The notes below the pieces were generated by a model, which ran no database searches, was not told where the DNA came from, and saw only the letters and a list, made by a program, of their open reading frames with translations. The position numbers and the translations under genes are program-made. From Hippasteria phrygiana (Eukaryota > Echinodermata > Asteroidea > Valvatida > Goniasteridae): DNA of 64,000 bases. The stretch covers positions 124,001 to 188,000 of the forward strand of contig JAZGUH010000722.1 of NCBI GenBank assembly GCA_037893225.1, read 5' to 3'. Positions 57,250-64,000 of this stretch are shown piece after piece. Positions within the stretch are counted from its first letter, which is position 1. Each line of letters begins with the position of its first letter.

Positions 57250-58330
57250 AGTCATGGTGCAGGGCTATATTACCAGCAGGAGTAGAAATCAAGGTGCAGA
57301 TGATAGGGCGTCACTGTTTACTATGTCATCACTGTATACTAAATATTGAAAAAAAAAAGAAAAAAACCAACAACCGAACTAAATATGCATGCTGCTGCTG
57401 TATAAATGGCTATGAAAAGATACAAAGTGTTTATTGTATGCTTCTCTCTTGTTTAGTTCATTTCCACGAGTTTATCCTGGTTTTCGGCTGTAAAAATAGA
57501 AGAAATACTGCAAACTGACATTCAGGCTTCAACCATGCTTTGGACTAGCCCAAATTGAGCATGTTGGGGGTTATTTTATTCCTATAGTCTTACAGCCACT
57601 GGTCGACTGTTCATATCCGCCTTAAGCATTGCAGGCAATCCATTATGTGTTTATCTTCTGAATTAGGCGCACCATAATTTTCTTGATCTGCACGATATAG
57701 GCAGTGAAAGCCACGTACCATTCCATAAAAGTTTCGAGCCTGTTGTATTATGCACTGACGATGTATTTTTCATTTTTGTTTGCTTTGCTCCTTTTTCTAT
57801 ATTTTGCGTTCTAACAAAAATCCCATGTTTAAAGTTTAGTAATGGATTCTTTCGCACGTATTTTCATTTACACATAACCAGAAAATATAAAGCTTGAACA
57901 AGTTGAGTTGACCGGGCAATATATTCCTGTGTAGTTCCGTGTAGTTCACGGTATGACTATAATTTGCATTTAACTAGATGATTTAAGTGAATTACATGGT
58001 TATACAAGTGAGCACTAAACCCTTCTTTGTTTGAATTGTACGAAAATGACCTAGAGAAAAAAATGCCAGAAACTAAAAGATGCTACTTAGCCACCGACCG
58101 CTATCTAAGGCCAACACAAAACAATATCTGGGGAGGGGGCGTTCTATAGGCGCGGTCGTCATACAGTAAATGAAAATAAATGACATGACAGTTCTTTCTG
58201 GATGATGTTAACTTGTAACAATTATACTTATCTGTTTCATCACACATAAATATGTGTTGGATCGAAACGATTAATCAATAAGTAATGGGGTTTGGTTGAT
58301 GCCTCGGGAGATATTGCCAAAACGGGGCCC
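57250..58330. other. Intergenic, no gene recognised
   Basis: AT-rich sequence between repeat elements upstream of the right Ig gene. No motif-bearing open frame or splice-supported exon seen. Confidence 0.4.
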
Positions 58331-58332
58331 GC

Positions 58333-58723
58333 TCTATAGTCCCCCGTCTCATTAGTCCCCCGTCTCATTAGTCCCCCGTCTCATTGGTCCCCCGTCTCAT
58401 TGTCCCCCCCCCCCCCCCCCCGCGTCTTCCGTATAATTGGGCCCCCGTCTCATTGGTAATCAATTATTATTTATTATTTAGTGATTAATTAATTTATTAA
58501 TTAATTAATTAATTTCTGGATGGGCTATTGAGAAGAAGGAACTACAAAAGGGGGGACAATGAGACGGGGGACCAATGAGATGGGGCACCAATGAGACGGG
58601 GGACCTATGAGACGGGGGATCAATGAGACGGGGGGGCCAATGAGACGGGGGACCAATGAGACGGGGGACCAATGAGACGGGGGACCAATGAGACGGGGGA
58701 CCAATGAGACGCGGGACTATAGA
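58333..58723. repeat. Foldback of 15-bp tandem units, ~100 bp upstream of right Ig gene
   Basis: The left arm has four gtcccccgtctcatt-type units, the right arm about eleven inverted ccaatgagacgggggac units, around an AT-rich centre (58,450-58,530). The outer ends are tctatagtcc and ggactataga. It ends 99 bp before the ATG at 58,823. Confidence 0.8.
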
Positions 58724-58822
58724 CATTATCCCGTGAAAACGTCACTCTCTTGACGGCGACTTTATGTTGTGAAGACGAACTTCTATAATACATTTTCCCC
58801 CTTTTGATCTGTATGACAGAGC

Positions 58823-61813
58823 ATGGAGGTGTCAAACGTTAGTTGGCTGGTTATGATGGCATTGTACCTGTCTACCTTGGATCTATGCAAAGCGGAGTAC
58901 AACGTGTGCCCACCCTCTTCGAGTAAGAATTGCCTTTCAATATTGTTTCTACCAATGTTCACCTTTACACATTTATTTGTATGACGTTGTTAACTGATAT
59001 TTTACAAAAATATTATAATTTAGTGTGGAAAGTTACTATTAGCGCTTCCAGGAAATAAAAGGCGAATATTGGGTTTCCGTGCAAGGTCGGGGGATCTCGT
59101 GTGTCCCGTTTATACCGAGAGGAGCTAATATAGTATGCAAGTTGACACCAAAGAGTATTAATAAAGGAGCTTTGTTGTAAACCATACACCGTATAGAAGC
59201 CACCACGTTTTGGGCATTCTATCCAGTGGCGCAAGTACGGGGGGCGGGGGGGGGGGGGGGGGGGCACGACACCCTTGCCTACGCCCGGCAAAATTATACA
59301 AGCTGCAGTTCAGGTACTTTCAGTTCCCCCTTGTAAAAACGGTGTGCACCCCAGGTGCACCACCCCCCCCCCCCCCCCCCCCCCCCCACTGGTCCTATCT
59401 AATAACATTTGAATTATATTTGACTGGGATGAGCTGAACAAAATTAACTATATATTCTTGTTGAGGAGAAAGACGCATTTCAGTTTACAGCTTGTTTTAT
59501 ATGTTGCAAATCGATGTCCGAAATAGCCAAACGTTCTATATAAACTAGTTCGTCGCTAGACTAGTCAGTGCTAATCTATTTTATTCATTAATCAGGTTCT
59601 TGGGTTTCGTTTTTATTGTTTACAGGTCTTGCCATTCATGATGCATTTAACATCACAGACAACAATGTAACTGTACAGATAGGAATTTGGCACCGAATCC
59701 CCTGTCCATCATTTCGTTCAGAGGAGAATCAGGACGGCGTTAATTGGTACAAAGGGTCCAGCACAGACGACCCATCAAGAGTGCTTATTAGCTATTCTCC
59801 AAGTAAAGGTGTAGTCACAGTTAACGACAGATTCGACTACTCATCATATCAATCCAGCCTGGTTATTAAAGGTGTCATTGCAGCCGATGGAGGGGAATAC
59901 TTGTGCTTAGTTGTGCCTGCATCAACCACTCACAGAGTCGGAGAAATAGATGTACACGTTTTAGGTAAGGACAAACAACAGTAACCCAAGGACCAACCAT
60001 TTTGAAAAGACATTGATGTGTATTTTAGACACCCAAAACTGTTGGAATTGTTCTGTTTGAATGAATCAAATCGTGTGTTTTCGAATAAATATGACTGTAG
60101 TCACTACAAACCATTTCTAACGAGCCAGATCGGACATTTAGAGCTACTAAAGTAAGTTTTATGGTTGTTTAATCAAACATCGTACCAAGGTCAGTGAATG
60201 AAATACACAATATATTTTAATTTAAATGAAATGCAGATCACATGTTTCCTGCTACCATGTTTACTGACCCACCGACCAATGTGAGTTTTCACCGAGGACC
60301 TAGACAGACGCTGCCCTGTAAGTGCGCGCCAAAGACACCACACACCCGCATACCCGTGGTGTATTGGTCAACGGGAGAGGGCGTCACTACAGATACAGAC
60401 ATCATTGCTGCGCGTTTCTCTGACGGGACTATTCTTCAGACCCAACATGGAGCTGACTATAGTATTAAGAGAGATGCTTCACTTAGATTCAACTCCTTGA
60501 ATGGTGTGAGGGATGTTCAGAGGTTCTGGTGTCATGCATTTCATCCAGATGGAACAGAACGTGATTGCTACACTGATGTCCAGATATCAGGTTAATCATT
60601 GTTTTTTTTAACATGAAGTAAAGTCACGAACCACAACGGCATTTATATAGAAAATGTAAATTTGGGGCAGAATTGCTTGTATTTCACGTAGAGTTCGTTA
60701 CATGTCAGGGAGCGACGAAGGTCAGTATTTATAAAACAACCGACTCGATCATGAAATAAATATAAAGTAAACAAATCTGATGTGGTCCGCCTGCAACAAA
60801 TTTAAAGACGTATGATCCCACACATACGTTTTCTGGTCTGGTCTGGTCTGGTCCGGTCTGGTCTGGTCTGGTCTGGTCTGGTCTGGTCTGGTCTGGTCTG
60901 GTCTGGTCTGGTCTGGTCTGGTGTGGACTGTTTTTTGTTTTGGTTTTGTTTTTGGCATTAAGTCTAAATAGTGGTTTTGTGCTGTTTCCCAACTCCAGAT
61001 ACATCACCTACTGACAACGCTTTGAAGTCTGAAACGTTATTCTACATACTACAAAATATATCGCAAGTCATCCCTTGCACAAGCTGGGAATCAAGTGATA
61101 GAACATGCGAAATATCGTGGATGAAACTAATAGACATAACGGGCCACCATCTACTTTCTTACGCCGTGCCGAATGATCACGTCGAAGCTGTCAGCGGCTT
61201 TGATCTCGCAACTGATTTCGGGCTGATTATTAAATCAGTGAATAATGGCAATGCGGGAAATTACAGATGTTCTCCGGGACCACGAACTACTAACGGGGTT
61301 TTAAGAGTTTCTGTTATAGGTAGGTATATTTGTCACTCGTCAATGTCAGTAATCTTTCGTTTCTTTCAATGTTTTGTCTGACACTTGCAGGTCTTTTGAT
61401 CAGATAAATGCGTCACTTTAATATAACTAATCATTATCCAACTGATTATTATTACTTAGGTAAACAATTTGAGCTCGATGGTGGTATGGTTATTGCAAGT
61501 CACACTACTACCTTAGAGCCAGCCATTGGACTACCTTGTCAAGCTCTCTTGAACATCAGTGAATTCACCAGAGCAACTTTGATATGGTCCTTTGGAGAGC
61601 CCGTCCTCCGGACGACCACTGTGATTGGCATAGTGAATCTACCAGAAGGTTCCAAGACAATGTCTGATCTGGGAGACAGCGGCTGCTTCGGTATATCATC
61701 AGAGGGTTCCCTAATCATGAACAATTGCTCCCAAGATGGTGACGTCAGATACTGGTGTCATGTCTTCCCCCACGACAGTGTTGTGGTGAGATCGTTTGTG
61801 GATTTGATTGAAT
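58823..61813 (+). CDS. Ig-array receptor-like gene, 5' part (right copy)
   Basis: Exons 58823-58922, 59626-59964, 60237-60590, 60999-61319 and 61460-61813 (100, 339, 354, 321, 354 nt). All introns are phase 1, and the last exon ends at a gtgagt donor, so the gene continues, perhaps past 64,000. Residues 1-33 are a signal peptide with C-P motif (cleavage likely after CKA; YNVCPPSS). Four Ig domains follow in alternating types: A1 34-146 (WHRIPCPSF, WYKGSS, YLCLV), B1 147-264 (VYWSTGEGVTTDTD, FWCHAF), A2 265-371 (VIPCTSW, YRCSPG), B2 372-489 (LPCQALL, YWCHVF). It mirrors the left gene in exon order and sequence. The neighbour upstream is the intact RTK, 9 kb away on the same strand. Type-B exons have no close named family that I recognise. 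A cell-surface or secreted recognition protein is inference; a C-terminal kinase is possible but not seen. Confidence 0.87.
59224..59391. mobile_element. hAT-type MITE in intron 1 of the right Ig gene
   Basis: The ends are cagtgg and ccactg, with imperfect 8-bp flanks (attctatc / gtcctatc). The interior consists largely of G and C tracts. Confidence 0.55.
59626..59964 (+). CDS. Right Ig-array gene exon 2: Ig type A
   Basis: 113 codons after a tttacag acceptor. Motifs IWHRIPC, NWYKGSS, SSLVIKGV and GEYLC match left exon 2 (2275-2586). The domain starts at DAFNIT, the counterpart of DAFGSN in the left gene. Confidence 0.9.
60237..60590 (+). CDS. Right Ig-array gene exon 3: Ig type B
   Basis: 118 codons with TLPCKCAP, VYWSTGEGVTTDTD, ARFSDGTI and FWCHAF. 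It is very similar to left exon 3 (714-1058), except for the variable stretch between DGTI and the DASL motif. Confidence 0.9.
60834..60922. repeat. (GGTCT)n pentanucleotide microsatellite
   Basis: About 17 ggtct units, nearly perfect, in the intron between right Ig exons 3 and 4. Confidence 0.9.
60999..61319 (+). CDS. Right Ig-array gene exon 4: Ig type A
   Basis: 107 codons, IPCTSW to YRCSPG, with ISWMK as the core Trp strand. It aligns with the partial exon at the left edge of the window (1-111). Confidence 0.87.
61460..61813 (+). CDS. Right Ig-array gene exon 5: Ig type B
   Basis: 118 codons with LPCQAL, LIWSFGEP, GSLIMN and YWCHVF. Same length as the first type-B exon of this gene but clearly diverged from it, lacking the STGEGV block. 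This suggests an old A/B pair duplicated as a unit. Confidence 0.87.
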
Positions 61814-61939
61814 GTGAGTTCAGATACCTTATTAGTAATTATAGAGCACACGTTGACTCTTCCATGGGAAAAGGGAGGTTTTATGCGTAATGTACAGTTA
61901 ACAACAAATAACTAATCCTCTGTAACCGCCCTTGCAATG

Positions 61940-61996
61940 CAGTGTTGTAGTCGAGACCCGAAGTCCGAGACCGAGACCAAGACCGAGACCTGATGG

Positions 61997-62035
<39 letters not shown>

Positions 62036-63665
62036 TGAAAGACCGAGACTGAGACCTAATGGCCCGAGACCGAGACCGAGACCTCGAGACCTTGTATGTC
62101 ATTTACATAATAAAAGAATGCAAAAAGATCACAAATTTCCATATGCATTATATGTGCAAAGGAGTATACATTGACATCAAGAATATATTGACATCAAGAA
62201 TAAGGCTGCGGTTACACGGTTAACTGACCATTTATCCAGTTACATGTTTACATTACATGTATATCGACATCTTGACTCGAAAAAACAATGTCCAGCTGTA
62301 GAAACGACCGCGATGGCTTTACGCGGTATAGAGTACACGCCGCTGATCGTAATACATGTACACGTAGTTCGTGTATTAGAGCATGAAGCTAATGCGCAAC
62401 ATGTACGTTTGCGCACGCGTACACGGCAAAGAAACGAGGTTTAACCAACCTCGTTACCATGGGCACGATCTTGCGGCGCCATGTTTTCCCACCATGCCTT
62501 GCTCGATCCTAACCCCTGGAATTGTGTAATTACCATATCCCACATAGTGGGATATGGTAATTAGGACTGCAGTCGATGTGTTTAACGCGCGACGCAGTGT
62601 TTTTAGTAGGAAGGTTCTATTTGTAGAATCAATCTTTTGGAAGGATGAGATTAGCTCCTAATAATGATGCCTAATGTATTGCCCGCCTGACGTTAAATCT
62701 AACACTGCACTGAGTAGTAGTAACAGCCGGCCTGGTGGGATCGGGAGGAAGGAAAAGTATGACGACCGTCATGACCGTTTCCGCCCATTATCGCCGGATG
62801 TCAGTTGTGTAATTTTCAAAATGTTTTTCTCAGCTGTTTTCGCAAATTTGTCAAACCTTTCGATGCATCTTCTGCAGCGGCGGCAAACACTGTCATTGAG
62901 AATGAGCTGCTTTCTTGAACTGGATAAATGAGTAAATTTACTATCGATTGGAACAATTTTGATTTTCTGCCTCGACTCGAATTTATAATATGTGTGCCTT
63001 TCTATCTCTGTTTAAACATAAAATACATGTATTTCCTGACCAGAAAAAAATCCATATCGTTTATCGTGTAGCCACCAAGACTAGTGACCTTGTCTTGATA
63101 ATGGAAAAAAGTGCTCGGAGTCGTTTTGCTGATGTGACGTGACGAACAGGATGTTAACGCGGGCGCGAGCGCACACAGGGCGTTCAACATTCGGATAACG
63201 CGCGCGGTTCACTTTCAGTACATAAATATTCATTTCGAATAGCCAGTCAGCGTCGTTTACGTATTCCACACGGCCAGGGGTTAGTGAAGGAACGCACACG
63301 CGCCCATGGAGTCGAGGATGAGGTTTAACATGTTATGTACTGCACGTTTATAAATCTTTAGTCGAGTAGAGCGTACGTACTGTAATCGATTCTGTAAACA
63401 AGAAGTTGTCATATACTGCACAATTATACATCTCGAGTCGAGTCGAGTCGAGCGTGCTGTAATCGATTCTGCACATGTGCTGTTTGTATAAAATATTGGT
63501 GGTCTCGATACCGAGACCAGCAAAATACCGAGACCACGGGGTACCGAGACCGAGACCGAGACCGAGACCACAGGGTACCGAGACCGAGACCGAGACCGAG
63601 ACCAGGAAAAACTGGTCTCGAGACCGGTCTCGAGACCGAGACCGGTCTCGAGACCTACAACACTG
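61940..63665. mobile_element. hAT-type element with gagacc arrays and perfect 8-bp duplication
   Basis: The left end cagtgttgtagtcgagacc and the right end (inverted) cagtgttgtaggtctcgag are flanked by identical ttgcaatg (61,932-61,939 and 63,666-63,673). Subterminal gagaccgagacc arrays (61,965-62,090 and 63,505-63,655) can pair. 1726 bp, with no transposase recognised, so non-autonomous. It sits after the last visible exon of the right Ig gene, probably in its intron. Confidence 0.85.
62527..62563. repeat. Perfect 17-bp palindrome inside the hAT element
   Basis: taattaccatatcccac, three bases, then its exact inverse. No mismatches. Confidence 0.85.
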
Positions 63666-64000
63666 TTGCAATGATTTCCAGACTTAAGTCTCGTAAATGT
63701 GGCATCGTGTCGTGGTACAATGGCAGCGCAAACGTACAATCACACCATCATTTAAGGAGCACATTTCTGATAACTTCCTGAAATTGTCCGGGCTTTTTTG
63801 GCTCTCCCAACCCAGGACCGGCGAGGGGCACATCCCCCTTTCACAATTTCAGTGTACTTTGGCCAATTCACCTAAAGATCTGCAGAGACATGTGTTGGCC
63901 GTTAATGTACAAATGACATTTGATTACTGCAGTGAACCAAAGAGGTCATTTTTGCCCATTTTGGGTTAACATATTGTTTTTTGGCATAGGTTGTACAAGT

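Noticed and set aside
58505..58835. Ser/His/Trp-Pro repeat frame upstream of the right Ig gene
   Set aside because: Translation of the 15-bp foldback units on the minus strand.
60729..61007. Pro-Asp-Gln-Thr-Arg repeat protein on the minus strand
   Set aside because: Translation of the GGTCT pentanucleotide microsatellite.
61881..62174. Arg/Ser- or Arg/Pro-rich proteins
   Set aside because: Translations of the gagacc array at the end of the hAT element; similar frames at 63,281-63,739 have the same cause.

Overview
This window is eukaryotic nuclear DNA from an invertebrate animal, most probably an invertebrate deuterostome (amphioxus, hemichordate or echinoderm; I cannot decide which). The signs are short exons with GT/AG junctions separated by introns of 0.1-3 kb, animal secreted/receptor modules (Ig, EGF, receptor tyrosine kinase), tRNA-derived SINEs, many small TIR elements, a Penelope-like fragment, long homopolymer tracts, and frequent tacatgta words. 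Nothing prokaryotic (operons, ribosome binding sites, CRISPR) is present. All gene models were read by eye from splice signals, frame continuity and comparison of paralogous exons inside the window.

Four related loci form a mirror-image cluster. On the minus strand, an Ig-array receptor gene starts with a signal-peptide exon at 5133 and runs off the left edge. Upstream of it, also on the minus strand, lies the 3' half of a Tie-like tyrosine kinase gene (22.9 to 19.96 kb). On the plus strand lies a complete Tie-like receptor tyrosine kinase gene (32,547-49,745; 15 exons, 729 residues: signal peptide, two Ig-like domains, two EGF domains, one membrane helix, kinase, short tail). Downstream of it, also on the plus strand, a second Ig-array gene starts at 58,823 and still encodes Ig domains at 61.8 kb. 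The order is therefore Ig(-), kinase(-), kinase(+), Ig(+), as expected from an inverted segmental duplication. The minus-strand kinase copy has decayed: its five 3' exons match the intact gene in length (71, 41, 97, 106, 72 nt), but its DFG exon is broken and no N-lobe or extracellular exons are visible upstream.

The two Ig-array genes share a 100-nt signal exon ending in a short C-P motif, followed by alternating Ig exons of two types (A about 104-113 residues, B about 115-118 residues), all flanked by phase-1 introns. They look like modular surface or secreted receptors. Whether they also end in a kinase lies outside the window.

The rest is repeat-rich. Elements with readable boundaries include a MULE-like element with a 9-bp target duplication (2738-3758), hAT-type elements with 8-bp duplications (3826-4043, 59,224-59,391, 61,940-63,665), a THAP-encoding TIR element (33,842-35,229), and a 3-kb element with ~165-bp TIRs enclosing a 12-copy 125-bp satellite array (53,345-56,312). 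There are also several foldback/MITE copies, a ~3 kb direct segmental duplication (11.8-15.0 versus 16.0-18.0 kb), and four copies of a tRNA-derived SINE. No virus, rRNA gene or functional tRNA gene was recognised.
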